Assembly (NCBI GenBank): GCA_001725355.1
Contig: MEGD01000001.1
Span: forward strand, 288,978-352,977
DNA from: Novosphingobium sp. SCN 66-18
GTDB taxonomy: Bacteria > Pseudomonadota > Alphaproteobacteria > Sphingomonadales > Sphingomonadaceae
Direction of reading: 5' to 3'
DNA: 64,000 nt
Part shown: positions 35,972 through 47,764 of the stretch, in pieces
How the letters are laid out: each line of letters starts with the position of its first letter
How positions within the stretch are numbered: the stretch's first letter is position 1
Translations under genes and position numbers: made by a program
Notes under the pieces: generated by a model
Told to the model about the DNA's origin: nothing
Databases searched by the model: none
Seen by the model: the letters and a program-made list of their open reading frames with translations, nothing else

Positions 35972-36862
35972 ATGAATACCGAAGCTCTCGATCCGCGCTA
36001 CCGTGATCTCGATCTCTGGCCGACGGACCTGGCGGTGGAGGCCATGCTCGAAGGCCAGATGGCGGCGATCGCGGCCATCCAGACGCAGACCCGCGCCATC
36101 GCTCGCGCGGCGGAAGCGGCGGCTGAGCGCCTCGGCGCGACGGGGCGGCTGGTGTTCGTCGGCGCGGGAACGTCGGGGCGGCTTGCCGTGCAGGATGGCA
36201 CGGAACTGCACCCCACCTTCGGCTGGCCGATGGAGCGGATGGTGTTCCTGATGGCCGGGGGTCTCGGCGCGCTGACCGAAGCCTATGAAGGCGCGGAAGA
36301 CGATGCGAAGGCAGGCTGCGCCGAAATTGCCGAGGCGGGGATCGGGCCGGCGGACGTCGTGATCGGCGTCGCCGCCAGCGGGCGCACGCCCTACACCGTC
36401 GCGGCGATCGAGCAGGCCCGTCGGCTGGGCGCGCTGACCATCGGCGTGGCCAACAATGCCGGCTCGGTTCTTGCCGAAAAGGCCGAACATGCGATCGTGG
36501 TGGTGACCGGCAGCGAGGTCGTCGCCGGGTCCACCCGGATGAAGGCCGGTACGGCGCAGAAGGCGGTGCTCAACCTTCTTTCCACCGCGATCATGATCCG
36601 GCGCGGACTGGTCTATGAAGGGCGCATGGTGGCGATGCGCATATCCAACGCGAAGCTCTTGCAACGGGGGCGCGGCATGGTTCAGGATATCGCCGGGGTG
36701 GACGCCGAAACCGCCGCGCAGGCGCTTGAGACCGCCGGGAACGAGATCCGGCTTGGCGTGATCGTGGCGCTGGGCGTTCCGGTACGGGAAGGGCAGGCCC
36801 TTCTCGACGCCAACGGGGGTGACCTGCGCAAGGTCATGGGGGCGCTGGAAAGGCGAGATTGA
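35972..36862 (+). CDS. murQ: MurQ, N-acetylmuramic acid 6-phosphate etherase
   Basis: MurQ removes the D-lactyl ether from MurNAc-6-P, giving GlcNAc-6-P and D-lactate. The 296-residue SIS-domain protein has the family motifs RLVFVGAGTSGRLAVQDG, the catalytic Glu78 in DGTELHPTFGWP, GVAASGRTPYT, and TGSEVVAGSTRMKAGTAQK. Its D-lactate product would be handled by the dld gene of the opposite arm, and GlcNAc-6-P by nagA. The gntR-type regulator begins 7 bases after its stop, so both are in one transcript with the symporter. Confidence 0.96.
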   Translation: MNTEALDPRYRDLDLWPTDLAVEAMLEGQMAAIAAIQTQTRAIARAAEAAAERLGATGRLVFVGAGTSGRLAVQDGTELHPTFGWPMERMVFLMAGGLGALTEAYEGAEDDAKAGCAEIAEAGIGPADVVIGVAASGRTPYTVAAIEQARRLGALTIGVANNAGSVLAEKAEHAIVVVTGSEVVAGSTRMKAGTAQKAVLNLLSTAIMIRRGLVYEGRMVAMRISNAKLLQRGRGMVQDIAGVDAETAAQALETAGNEIRLGVIVALGVPVREGQALLDANGGDLRKVMGALERRD

Positions 36863-36869
36863 GCAAACG

Positions 36870-37598
36870 ATGCAAGACATTGCCTGGACACGCAGCGGGG
36901 AGGGAACACCGCTCTACCTGCAACTGGCGCGCAGCCTGCGCGAACACATCAGCAGCGGGGCCATCGATCCGGGCAGCGCGCTTCCATCGGAGCGCGATCT
37001 CAGCGAAATGGCCGGTCTCTCGCGCGTCACCGTGCGCAAGGGGATCGAACAGTTGATCGACGAAGGCGTGCTGGTCCGCAAGCAGGGCTCCGGCACGTTC
37101 GTCGCCCGCCGCATCGAAACGCCCGGCGGCAAGCTTAGCAGTTTCAGTGACGAAACCCGCTCGCGCGGCGAAAATCCCGGCGTTGTCTGGATCAACAAGG
37201 GCTATGCCCAGCCGACCGAGGAAGAGGCTGCCGCTCTCGAAATCGCCGCGAACGCCCGCGTCGCCCGGCTGGGGCGCGTCCGTCTGGCGGGAGGAGAACC
37301 GCTGGCGATCGAACATGCCGTGGTCCCGGCGGAGTTCATTCCCGATCTCGAAGCGCTCGGCGATTCCCTCTATCAGGCGCTCGACCGTTATGGCTTCCGG
37401 CCGACGGCGGGCACGCAACGCGTGCGCGCATCGCTGGCGACGCCGACGGAAGCAGGCATTCTGTGCGTGCGGCAGAATTCGGAAGTTCTGCGGATCGAAC
37501 GCAAGACCTGGGTGCCCAGTGGCCGCATCGTGGAATTCACGCGATCGGTCTATCGCGGTGACCGCTACGAATTCGTGAGCGATCTCAAAGATATCTGA
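36870..37598 (+). CDS. GntR-family (HutC/NagR-type) regulator of the amino-sugar island
   Basis: The 242-residue protein has an N-terminal winged helix (ALPSERDLSEMAGLSRVTVR, then KGIEQLIDEGVLVRKQGSGTFVA). A C-terminal UTRA ligand domain of the HutC type follows (RLGRVRLAGGEPLAIEHAVVP, ERKTWVPSGRIVEFTRSVYR). This is the architecture of DasR and NagR, which sense GlcN-6-P or GlcNAc-6-P. It closes the plus arm directly after murQ. Likely target sites are the palindromes at 29285-29313 and 31368-31389, though the sequence of its operator is not proven. Confidence 0.9.
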   Translation: MQDIAWTRSGEGTPLYLQLARSLREHISSGAIDPGSALPSERDLSEMAGLSRVTVRKGIEQLIDEGVLVRKQGSGTFVARRIETPGGKLSSFSDETRSRGENPGVVWINKGYAQPTEEEAAALEIAANARVARLGRVRLAGGEPLAIEHAVVPAEFIPDLEALGDSLYQALDRYGFRPTAGTQRVRASLATPTEAGILCVRQNSEVLRIERKTWVPSGRIVEFTRSVYRGDRYEFVSDLKDI

Positions 37599-37612
37599 CT
37601 TCATGGCCGAGG

Positions 37613-37630
37613 CCGCAAGGGCGCTTGCGG
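37613..37630 (+). terminator. Short stem-loop after the GntR gene
   Basis: CCGCAAG pairs with CTTGCGG around a 4-base loop, 14 bases past the stop of the regulator gene. No T-run follows, so termination strength is doubtful. Confidence 0.3.
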
Positions 37631-37708
37631 GATCATCGTACACGGCAGGGTGCTTCGAGTGCGGCGCAGAGGTCTGACGCAAGCCGCCTTCTCCAAATGG
37701 CGTGAAGG

Positions 37709-37723
37709 TGCAACCCGGTTGCA
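37709..37723. promoter_or_regulatory. Perfect 15-bp palindrome before the aminotransferase operon
   Basis: TGCAACCCGGTTGCA is a perfect inverted repeat around one central C, 86 bases before the aminotransferase start. It is a good candidate operator for the three-gene operon. No dedicated regulator is encoded beside it apart from the GntR protein just upstream. Confidence 0.5.
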
Positions 37724-37808
37724 TCCGGCGCGCATCCGACCCCCATTACGCAAGCCGATTGCCGCGCCCCCCCGCTAGGGTGAAGCCCGTTCATCACGGG
37801 ACCCGAAC

Positions 37809-38987
37809 ATGCACTTCATGACCCTGGCGCGACAGGCCGACGATCCGATTCTGGCCATGGGCGCCGCCTTTTCCGCCGACGTCCGGGACCGGAAGCTCGA
37901 TCTGGGGATCGGCGTCTATCGGGACGAATGCGGGCAGACCCCGGTCATGCGGGCGGTCAAGGAAGCCGAACGCCGGCTGCTGCTCGACCAACCGACCAAG
38001 AGTTACCTTGGCGTCGAAGGCGATCGCGCGTTTCTGGAGGGAGTGGAGCCGCTGGCGCTGGGCGATGCGCGGGCGGACCATGCCGTCACCGCGATCCAGA
38101 CCGTCGGCGGAACCGGCGCGCTGCGGCTCGCCGCCGATCTGCTCGCGCGGGAGAAGCCGGACCGCACCGTGTGGTTCGGCGCGCCAAGCTGGACCAACCA
38201 TGGCGCCCTGTTCGCCGCCGCCGGTCTGGCTGTCCGCACCTTCAGCTACCTTGATCCGCTCTCGCAACAGATCGATGAAGCCGCGTTCGGGGAAGCATTA
38301 GAAGCGGCGCGGGAAGGCGATGTCTTCGTGCTGCACGGCTGCTGCCACAACCCGACCGGGGTGGACGCCAGCGCAGCGCAATGGCGGTCGATCGGCAGGG
38401 CACTGGCGCGCCGCAATCTCCTGCCACTGGTGGACTCCGCTTACCATGGGCTGGGGCAGGGCCTCGAGGCAGACCGGGCGGGATTGCGCATCCTGCTGGA
38501 GGAGGTGCCAAACGCGCTCGTTGCCTATTCCTGCTCCAAGAATTTCGCGCTCTATCGCGAACGCGTGGGCGCGCTTTTCGTGGTTGGCCGGCGGCAGGGA
38601 GTCGAGCTGGCGGCGTCCAACCTTACCGCGCTGGCCCGCGCCACCTATTCGATGCCGCCGGACCACGGCGCGGCAGTGGTGCGCACGATCCTGCATTCGG
38701 ACGAACTGACCGCGATCTGGCGCGCCGAACTGGATGCCATGCGCGGACGCGTGCAGGGATTGCGCGCCTTGCTTGCGCGGGAAGGACGGATCGGCCCCAT
38801 CGATCTGGGCCGGCTGGCGGCGCAGCATGGCTTTTTCTCGTCGTTGGCGCTTGCCCCCGCTGATATCGCGCGGTTGCGCGACGATCACGGCGTTTATGTC
38901 GTGCCGTCCGGGCGCATCAACATCGCAGGTCTGCGCGAAGAGCAGGTGGGAGCATTCGTGGCTGCCCTGCGCGCGGTGCTGGCATGA
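37809..38987 (+). CDS. Class I aminotransferase of the aspartate/aromatic type
   Basis: The 392-residue PLP enzyme belongs to the AspC/TyrB group. It shows LGIGVYRDECGQTPVM near residue 32, SYLGVEGDRAFLEG, HGCCHNPTGVD and the PLP-binding K244 in YSCSKNFALYRERVG. It would exchange an amino group between aspartate or aromatic amino acids and a 2-oxo acid. The ATG at 37818 is an alternative start. It overlaps the following reductase gene by 4 bases, so the 2-oxo product may be reduced by that enzyme; this is an inference from coupling. Confidence 0.9.
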   Translation: MHFMTLARQADDPILAMGAAFSADVRDRKLDLGIGVYRDECGQTPVMRAVKEAERRLLLDQPTKSYLGVEGDRAFLEGVEPLALGDARADHAVTAIQTVGGTGALRLAADLLAREKPDRTVWFGAPSWTNHGALFAAAGLAVRTFSYLDPLSQQIDEAAFGEALEAAREGDVFVLHGCCHNPTGVDASAAQWRSIGRALARRNLLPLVDSAYHGLGQGLEADRAGLRILLEEVPNALVAYSCSKNFALYRERVGALFVVGRRQGVELAASNLTALARATYSMPPDHGAAVVRTILHSDELTAIWRAELDAMRGRVQGLRALLAREGRIGPIDLGRLAAQHGFFSSLALAPADIARLRDDHGVYVVPSGRINIAGLREEQVGAFVAALRAVLA

Positions 38988-39961
38988 CGTTCGTGGTGGT
39001 CGGCGCGGGGGCGATCGGCAGCGCGATCGCGGCACGGCTCGCCCATGGCGGGCAGGACGTGACGCTGGTCGTGCGCGATGCGGCAAGGGCCGCGCTGATC
39101 GAACGGGATGGCGTGACCTGCGAGGAGGCGGGCGAGACGATTACCGGTCATCCGGCGGTCAGCGATCGGGTTCCCGATACCCCGGCCGATGTTCTGGTGC
39201 TGGCGGTGAAGGCGGCGGCCTTGCCCGGCGTGGCCGCAACGTTGCCCGCCGCGATCGGCAGGGACACGCTGGTCGTGCCGCTGGTCAACGGAATTCCGTG
39301 GTGGTTCCGGCTCGGGCGGGCGGATAGGGCAGAGCCGCTGCGCGCGGTCGATCCCGACGGCACGCTGACGCGGCGGTTCGCGCCGGCGCAGATCGTGGGC
39401 AGCGTGGTCTATACGACGGCGATGATGCAGGCGCCCGCCCACGTCACCGTCACCCAGCGACAAAGCCTGGTGATCGGCGCGATCGGCAGCGACAGCCGGG
39501 ACAAGGTTGCGGCCCTCGCGCGGGTGCTGGCGGCGTGCGGCATCGACGTGACGGTCAGCGACCGCATCGTCGATGCGGTCTGGGCCAAGGCCGCGCTCAA
39601 CCTGGCGACGAACCCGCTGTCGGTGGTGGCGGAGGCGGGACTCGGCGATCTGTGCTCCGATGCGCGGCTGGTCCCGATCGTGTCGAACATCCTCGACGAA
39701 ACCTGGCGCGTCGCCGCGCGCTACAACGCCTGCCCGCCGATGACGCGCGACGAGATGCTGGGGCGTGGACGGCTGGCCGGGGCGTTCCGGACGTCGATGC
39801 TGGAGGATTACCTGAAAGGCCGGCCGCTGGAGCTGTCGTCGATCGCCGATGCCGTGTTCGAGATGGCGGACGAGATCGGCATGGACCTGCCCGTCAGCCG
39901 GGCGATCGTCGACATGGCGCGTTTCCGTGCCGGCACCCGCTTTCCGGAGAAGCAAGCATGA
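38984..39961 (+). CDS. Ketopantoate reductase-like (ApbA/PanE) NAD(P)H oxidoreductase
   Basis: The 325-residue protein has an N-terminal Rossmann fold with GAGAIGSAIAARL and a C-terminal ApbA_C domain containing the catalytic Lys in VWAKAALNL and NPLSVVAEA. True PanE makes pantoate. In this operon, with an aminotransferase and a class II aldolase, a related reduction of another 2-oxo acid is at least as likely. Its ends overlap both neighbours by 4 bases (ATGA), so the three proteins are made in a coupled way. Confidence 0.87.
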   Translation: MTFVVVGAGAIGSAIAARLAHGGQDVTLVVRDAARAALIERDGVTCEEAGETITGHPAVSDRVPDTPADVLVLAVKAAALPGVAATLPAAIGRDTLVVPLVNGIPWWFRLGRADRAEPLRAVDPDGTLTRRFAPAQIVGSVVYTTAMMQAPAHVTVTQRQSLVIGAIGSDSRDKVAALARVLAACGIDVTVSDRIVDAVWAKAALNLATNPLSVVAEAGLGDLCSDARLVPIVSNILDETWRVAARYNACPPMTRDEMLGRGRLAGAFRTSMLEDYLKGRPLELSSIADAVFEMADEIGMDLPVSRAIVDMARFRAGTRFPEKQA

Positions 39962-40695
39962 CCAAGGCCGTTCTGACGGACGAGGCGGCGCTGCGCCGCG
40001 AACTCACCGATTTCTATCATCTCGTCGCCTGGTTCGGCTGGGACGAGATCATCTTCAACCATATCTCGCTGCGCGTACCGGGCGCGATTCACGGCTATCT
40101 CGTCAATCCCTTCGGCCTCGCCTACGAAGAGATCACGCCGGAAAGTCTCGTCAAGGTCGATACCGACGGCAACCTGCTGGAAGACAACGGCTACAAGGCC
40201 AATCCGGCGGGTTTCGCGCTGCACGGCGTGATCCACGCCCACCGGCCGGACGTGAATTGCGTGGCCCACGCGCATACGCTGGCGGTTTCCGCCGTGGTCA
40301 ACAAGGCGCAGGGGTTCAGCCACGACAACTTCTACGGCGCGCAACTGACCGGCCGCATCGGCTACCACGATTTCGAGGGCATCACGCTCTATCCGGAAGA
40401 GAAGGGGCGGATGCTGGAATCGCTGGGCGAGCACGATGTGCTGGCGCTGCGCAACCACGGTGTCGCGGTCTGCGGGCCGGATATCGCGTCGACGTTCATG
40501 CTGATGTGGACGGTGGAGCGGGCCGCGCAGATCCAGTTGCTCGCGCAATCGATGCAGGGCGAGCAGATTTCGCTGACGGGGATCATTCGCGACAAGTGCG
40601 CGGCCGATGCGCGCCGCATCACCGGCGGTGCGAATGGTGCGGCGCGCATGGTGTTCGACGCGGCGGTGAGGCGCATGCGCCGCGCGCAAGGGTAA
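39958..40695 (+). CDS. Class II aldolase/adducin family protein
   Basis: The 245-residue protein matches the class II aldolase/adducin fold, which contains zinc aldolases, epimerases and decarboxylase-like members. The zinc-ligand region is AHAHTLAVSAV preceded by HGVIHAHRPD, and a further His lies in ALRNHGVAVCG. Start and end of the fold are complete. The ATG overlaps the reductase stop. The substrate is unknown; an aldol cleavage or condensation of the 2-oxo or hydroxy acid handled by the two upstream enzymes is a reasonable guess. Confidence 0.88.
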   Translation: MTKAVLTDEAALRRELTDFYHLVAWFGWDEIIFNHISLRVPGAIHGYLVNPFGLAYEEITPESLVKVDTDGNLLEDNGYKANPAGFALHGVIHAHRPDVNCVAHAHTLAVSAVVNKAQGFSHDNFYGAQLTGRIGYHDFEGITLYPEEKGRMLESLGEHDVLALRNHGVAVCGPDIASTFMLMWTVERAAQIQLLAQSMQGEQISLTGIIRDKCAADARRITGGANGAARMVFDAAVRRMRRAQG

Positions 40696-40699
40696 CCAC

Positions 40700-40729
40700 C
40701 GGACCGGGAAGCCGATAGCCCCCGGTCCG
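40700..40729. terminator. Stem-loop between convergent genes
   Basis: A 9-bp perfect stem (40700-40708 with 40721-40729) with a 12-base loop lies in the 46-base gap between the aldolase stop and the amidohydrolase stop. Its position suits a two-way terminator. Confidence 0.5.
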
Positions 40730-40741
40730 ATCCGAACATAC

Positions 40742-42064
40742 TTACTTTGCCGTGGCGTCCGTCCAACCCTTCACGACCGCGCCACCCTTCATCACGAAGC
40801 GCACGCGTTCAAGCTGGGTGACGTCCGCCAGCGGATCGCCCGCCACGGCGATCAGGTCGGCGTAACGATTGGCCTGGACCGATCCGACATCCGCGCTGGC
40901 GTTGAGCAGATCGGCGGCGTTGACGGTCGCCGCGCGGATCGCGTCCATCGGCGTCATGCCGGCGCGGACCATCAGCGCGAATTCCTGCGCGTTGGTGCCA
41001 TGGGGCGCCATGCCCTGATCGGTGCCGAAGGCGATCTTCACGCCGGCCTTGTAGGCGTTGCCGAGGTTGGCGATCGTGATCGGGCCGACTTCCAGCGCCT
41101 TCTTTGCCGACGACGGGTTCAGCGATTCCGGGTGGGCCTTGGCGACCTTGACCACCGTGTCGGCGACGAGCAGCGTGGGTACCAGATAAGTGCCGTGCGC
41201 CTTCATCACCTTGTAGGCTTCGGCATCGCCGAACGAGCCGTGCTCGATCGAATCCACGCCCAGCGCCGAAGCGCGGATGATGGCGTCGCGTCCATGGGCG
41301 TGCGCGGCCACGCGCATGCCAAGGCTGTGCGCGGTGTTGACGACCGCGCTGATCTCCGCGTCGGTCATCAGTGTGTTGTTCGGATCGTCGCCAATGCTCA
41401 GCACGCCGCCGCTGGGCATGATCTTGATCAGGTCCACGCCATCGCGGTGCATCCGCCGGACGACCTTGGCGGCTTCGTCCGGGCCATCGATGACGCGGCC
41501 TTCGCTATGGAAATCGAGTTCCGTGCTCATGCCGTTCTGCGGATCGCCATGGCCGCCGGTGGGGCCGAGCGGATAGCCCGAAACCCACAGCCGCGGCCCC
41601 GCGATCTTGCCGCCGGCGATGGCGCGCTTCAGCGCGACGACAACGCCGGTTTCCCCGCCGACATCGCGCACGGAGGTGAAGCCGGCTTCCAGCGTCTTGC
41701 GCGCGAAGCCCACGGAATCGAAGGCGGTATCGATGTCCGAATGCGTCACGCGCTCGGCGATCGGGTTCTTGCCGGTATAGGCCGAGGTGATGTGATCGTG
41801 CATGTCGATCAGGCCCGGCAGAACCGTGGCCGTCGAAAGATCGATGACTTCCGCGCCGGCGGGCGTGACGAACCCGTCCTGGACGCCGGTGATGCGATCA
41901 TCGTGAATCAGGATCGAGACGTTGTCGCGCGGCTTCGCGCCGACCCCGTCGATCAGATGCCCGGCGTGAACCACCAGATCCTTCGCCAGGGCCGGGGTGG
42001 TGAACAGGGCGAAAACGGTGGTTGCGGCCGTGGCGGCCAGACGGTTCCTGGTGATGGTGAACAT
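40742..42064 (-). CDS. Exported metal-dependent amidohydrolase (Xaa-Pro dipeptidase/imidazolonepropionase-like)
   Basis: The 440-residue precursor has a signal peptide (FTITRNRLAATAATTVFALF, ending TPALAKD). The amidohydrolase TIM barrel shows metal ligands His-x-His in IDMHDHIT, the likely carbamylated Lys in LIKIMPSGG, His in AAHAHGRD and SIEHGSF, and Asp in AFGTDQG. Members with this layout are secreted dipeptidases acting on prolyl or other peptides. ATG 42064 is the only start that gives a signal peptide. It lies downstream of a TonB receptor on the same strand, but a strong terminator-like hairpin separates them. Confidence 0.88.
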   Translation of the reverse strand: MFTITRNRLAATAATTVFALFTTPALAKDLVVHAGHLIDGVGAKPRDNVSILIHDDRITGVQDGFVTPAGAEVIDLSTATVLPGLIDMHDHITSAYTGKNPIAERVTHSDIDTAFDSVGFARKTLEAGFTSVRDVGGETGVVVALKRAIAGGKIAGPRLWVSGYPLGPTGGHGDPQNGMSTELDFHSEGRVIDGPDEAAKVVRRMHRDGVDLIKIMPSGGVLSIGDDPNNTLMTDAEISAVVNTAHSLGMRVAAHAHGRDAIIRASALGVDSIEHGSFGDAEAYKVMKAHGTYLVPTLLVADTVVKVAKAHPESLNPSSAKKALEVGPITIANLGNAYKAGVKIAFGTDQGMAPHGTNAQEFALMVRAGMTPMDAIRAATVNAADLLNASADVGSVQANRYADLIAVAGDPLADVTQLERVRFVMKGGAVVKGWTDATAK

Positions 42065-42090
42065 GGGCGCTCTCTTGAAATGGGAATGGA

Positions 42091-42128
42091 ATCGGGGCGG
42101 CCTTCTCCCGGCTGAAGGCCGCCCCGAT
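42091..42128 (-). terminator. Strong hairpin terminator of the TonB receptor gene
   Basis: A 14-bp perfect GC-rich stem (42091-42104 with 42115-42128) and 10-base loop begin 5 bases beyond the stop of the minus-strand receptor. A broken T-rich stretch follows on that strand. It should limit read-through into the amidohydrolase gene. Confidence 0.7.
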
Positions 42129-42132
42129 GGGA

Positions 42133-44421
42133 TCAGAAGTTGGTACGGAAATTGACGCCGACCGTGCGCGGCGTGGCGCTGGTTACCAGCGTGCGGCCGA
42201 CGGCGATGGCGCTCGACGTGGAACGCGTGATCGCGGTCGCGTCGAACAGGTTGGTGACGAAGAGGTACACGCCCCACTTGTTGTCGGGCTCCTCGATGCC
42301 GATGCGGGCGTTGACCAGCGCGTAATCGTCAACCTTGCGGGCATAGACGTAGTTCGGACGGAAATCCGACCACGAGCTGCCGACATAGTTGAAGTCCGCC
42401 CGCAGGAAGCCCGAGAGAGACTCGGTGAGCGGCCAGCTGTACTGCGCCGAACCGCCACCCATGATCTTGGGCACGTAGGGTATGCGATCGCCCTTCAGGC
42501 CCGACGTGGCGGTCACGCCGGTGTTCTGGTTCTCGGTCAGCTTGGCGTCGATGTAGGAGAAGTTGCCCAGAATCGACAGGCCTGGCAGCGGGTGGATGCC
42601 GGTTTCCGCCTCGATCCCCTTGACCTTCGCCTTGCCGGCGTTGCCGATGTAGGAGAAGGCGCCGTTGGGCGTGCGCAGCGTGATCTGCATGTCGCTCCAG
42701 TCGATCTGGAACGCATCGACGTTGAGCGTCACCTTGCGGTCGAACCACGCCGTCTTGAGGCCCACTTCGTAGTTCCACAGGCTGTCCGAATTGTACGCGG
42801 TCAGCGCGGCGTCGAGGCCCAGCACCTGGTTGGCGCCGCCCGGGCGGAAGCCCTGCGCCGCTTCGGCATAGAGCATCACGTCCTGCGTGATCTTGTACGA
42901 TGCGTTGGCCTTGACCACCCAGCCGCTTTCGCCCGACGTGACGGCGGTGGGCGGCGTGAGGCGCGCGCCGACCAGGATCGAGGGAACGGTCGTCTGGCCC
43001 ACGATGTTCTTGTTGTAGTGGAAATAGCGCGCGCCACCGGTCAGGTTGAGGCGATCGGTGATATCCCACGACACTTCGCCGAAGCCCGCGATCTGTTCCA
43101 GCCTGTCATCGATGAAGCGCACCGTGGCGATCTGGAGCGGATAGATCACCTGGCCGTTCAGCGGATCGGCATTGACCTGCGGATTGGCCACGTTGGTGTG
43201 GCGGTTCGAATAGAAGCCGCCCAGGGTCCAGTTGATCGGTCCCTTGCCGTTCGAGCTGAGGCGGATTTCGCCGGTCCAGGTGTCCATGTCCTGCTGCGGG
43301 AACAGCGCCGACGTCGACTGGCCATCGACCAGCGCGTAGAAGTTCGTGAGCTGGGTCGGCGAACAGGCCGCCCCGCCGGCAACCAGCGCTGAACAGCGGG
43401 CGGGCGTGCGCTGCCCGCGGATGTAGCGCGAAACGTCGGAGACCGACGACAGCTTGCGGTGCATGTACGATCCGGTCGCGGTCAGCGTCGCGAAATCGAG
43501 GTCATAGTTCGACGTGATGCTGTACAGCTCCACGTTGTCGCGCACCGGCTGGCGGGTATAGGCATCGGAGATGTACTTGCCGGCGCCCAGCGTCCAGCTC
43601 GGCGTGTCGGTCCGGCTGCGGTTGATGTAGGCCGCAAGATCGATCGTCCAGCGCTCGGTCGGCTTCAGGCGCAGCAGCGCGCGGCCGCCGAAGCTTTCCT
43701 GCTTGTTGATGTTCTTGATGCCCAGCGTGGTGTTGTCGATGAAACCATCCTGGTTGCGATAGAAGCCGACGACGCGCAGGCCGACCTTGTCGGTCACGAT
43801 CGGCGCGTTGATCATTGCGCTGCCTTCCATGTTCCAGCCGCCGTGGTGCGTGTTGGAACCGCTGATGTCCACGCCGGCCTGCACCGCGTCCAGGTTCGGC
43901 TTGTTGTAGATCACGCGCAGCGTGCCGCCCATCGAACCCGAGCCATAGAGCGTGCCCTGCGGACCGCGCAGCACTTCCACGCGCTGCACGTCGAACAGGC
44001 GCAGTTCGGGCGTCGATCCGCCGGCGTCGTTGCTGGCGCCGATCGATCCGGTCACCGGCGTTTCGTCGTAATAGGTGCCGATCATCGGCTCGCCCGGACC
44101 CTGGATGCCGCGGATGACCACGCGGCGTTGCGACGGCCCGCCATCGACGAAGTTGAGGCCCGGCGTGGTCGCGCCCAGATCGGCGATGCTCTGCACGCCC
44201 GAATTGGCAAGCGCTGCGCCGCTGATGGCGGAAATCGCGATCGGCGTGTCCTGCAGGTTGGTTTCGCGCTTCAGCGCGGTCACCACGATTTCATCGCCGC
44301 CGCGGTCCTGGGGCGTTTCCTGCGCCAGAGCCGGTGTGGCGAGCAGCGTCGCGCTTCCCGCCGCCAGCAGCATGGCCTTGAGGCGGATTGAGGTGCAACC
44401 CCGGTTCATGTTCTTTGTCAC
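42133..44421 (-). CDS. TonB-dependent outer-membrane receptor of the peptide-use region
   Basis: The 762-residue precursor carries a signal peptide ending in TPALAQ and a TonB-box-like EIVVTALKRE. The plug has VVIRGIQGPG and VEVLRGPQGTLYGSGSMGGT, and the barrel ends VGVNFRTNF. A GTG at 44421 with GGAGG four bases before it is the likely start; ATG 44409 is an alternative. It is divergent from an M14 peptidase gene across a 579-base region and followed by an exported amidohydrolase, so a peptide or modified-peptide ligand is likely. This is inferred from context only. Confidence 0.92.
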   Translation of the reverse strand: MTKNMNRGCTSIRLKAMLLAAGSATLLATPALAQETPQDRGGDEIVVTALKRETNLQDTPIAISAISGAALANSGVQSIADLGATTPGLNFVDGGPSQRRVVIRGIQGPGEPMIGTYYDETPVTGSIGASNDAGGSTPELRLFDVQRVEVLRGPQGTLYGSGSMGGTLRVIYNKPNLDAVQAGVDISGSNTHHGGWNMEGSAMINAPIVTDKVGLRVVGFYRNQDGFIDNTTLGIKNINKQESFGGRALLRLKPTERWTIDLAAYINRSRTDTPSWTLGAGKYISDAYTRQPVRDNVELYSITSNYDLDFATLTATGSYMHRKLSSVSDVSRYIRGQRTPARCSALVAGGAACSPTQLTNFYALVDGQSTSALFPQQDMDTWTGEIRLSSNGKGPINWTLGGFYSNRHTNVANPQVNADPLNGQVIYPLQIATVRFIDDRLEQIAGFGEVSWDITDRLNLTGGARYFHYNKNIVGQTTVPSILVGARLTPPTAVTSGESGWVVKANASYKITQDVMLYAEAAQGFRPGGANQVLGLDAALTAYNSDSLWNYEVGLKTAWFDRKVTLNVDAFQIDWSDMQITLRTPNGAFSYIGNAGKAKVKGIEAETGIHPLPGLSILGNFSYIDAKLTENQNTGVTATSGLKGDRIPYVPKIMGGGSAQYSWPLTESLSGFLRADFNYVGSSWSDFRPNYVYARKVDDYALVNARIGIEEPDNKWGVYLFVTNLFDATAITRSTSSAIAVGRTLVTSATPRTVGVNFRTNF

Positions 44422-45000
44422 TTGACCTCCCTTTTGTTTGTTCCCTCATCACGCGGTGACGCGCGAAGGCGCCGCCGTATGACAAATCACCATGCCGATG
44501 CAACGGATGCGATCGACAGGCTTGTCTGCCCAATTTCAGGAGTCCCATATGAGAGGAGGAGATTCTACTCCCTTGTTTCCCCGCAATTTTTCCGCGACGG
44601 TGCAAATGCACGCTGCCGCGGCCCCCAAAGGTTCTTATGGCCGGGAGCGTGAAACAGGAGGGGGTTGCCGTCAATAAGAATGCAAGGGGCCGGATTCGCA
44701 GAATGCACGCGGATTGCATGAAGCGCGATCGCGCCGCACGCCGGTTGCGGAATTGGGGAAGATGGCGGAGGAACGCATCGAATGTGGAATTTTCGGCCTG
44801 CACAATGCTTCGCTCGTGCATGATCCTTCGCCAATCCGCGCGCACGGCGCAAGAAAAGGCGTTGTGTCGATTCCGGTCGCCGATAAGGTTGGCCGCCTTT
44901 CAAAGGGACTGTCCAGCCTCTCTTCCTCGCGCCTGCGGCGTGAGGCGTTTCAGCATGCCTGGCCGGCGCGTCGGGCAATCGTCATTTTCGGGGAGCACGT
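44422..45000. other. Divergent 579-base intergenic region with three TGCA-type palindromes
   Basis: No convincing gene is seen here; open frames lack ribosome sites and family features. Three inverted repeats share a TGCA core: GTGCAAATGCAC (44600-44611), ATGCA/TGCAT (44703-44719) and TGCAC/GTGCA (44799-44820). Spaced, degenerate sites of this kind suit Lrp/AsnC-family regulators, one of which is encoded at 48974. The region should hold promoters for the receptor (minus) and the M14 peptidase operon (plus). Confidence 0.4.
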
Positions 45001-47760
<2,760 letters not shown>

Positions 47761-47764
47761 GGGA

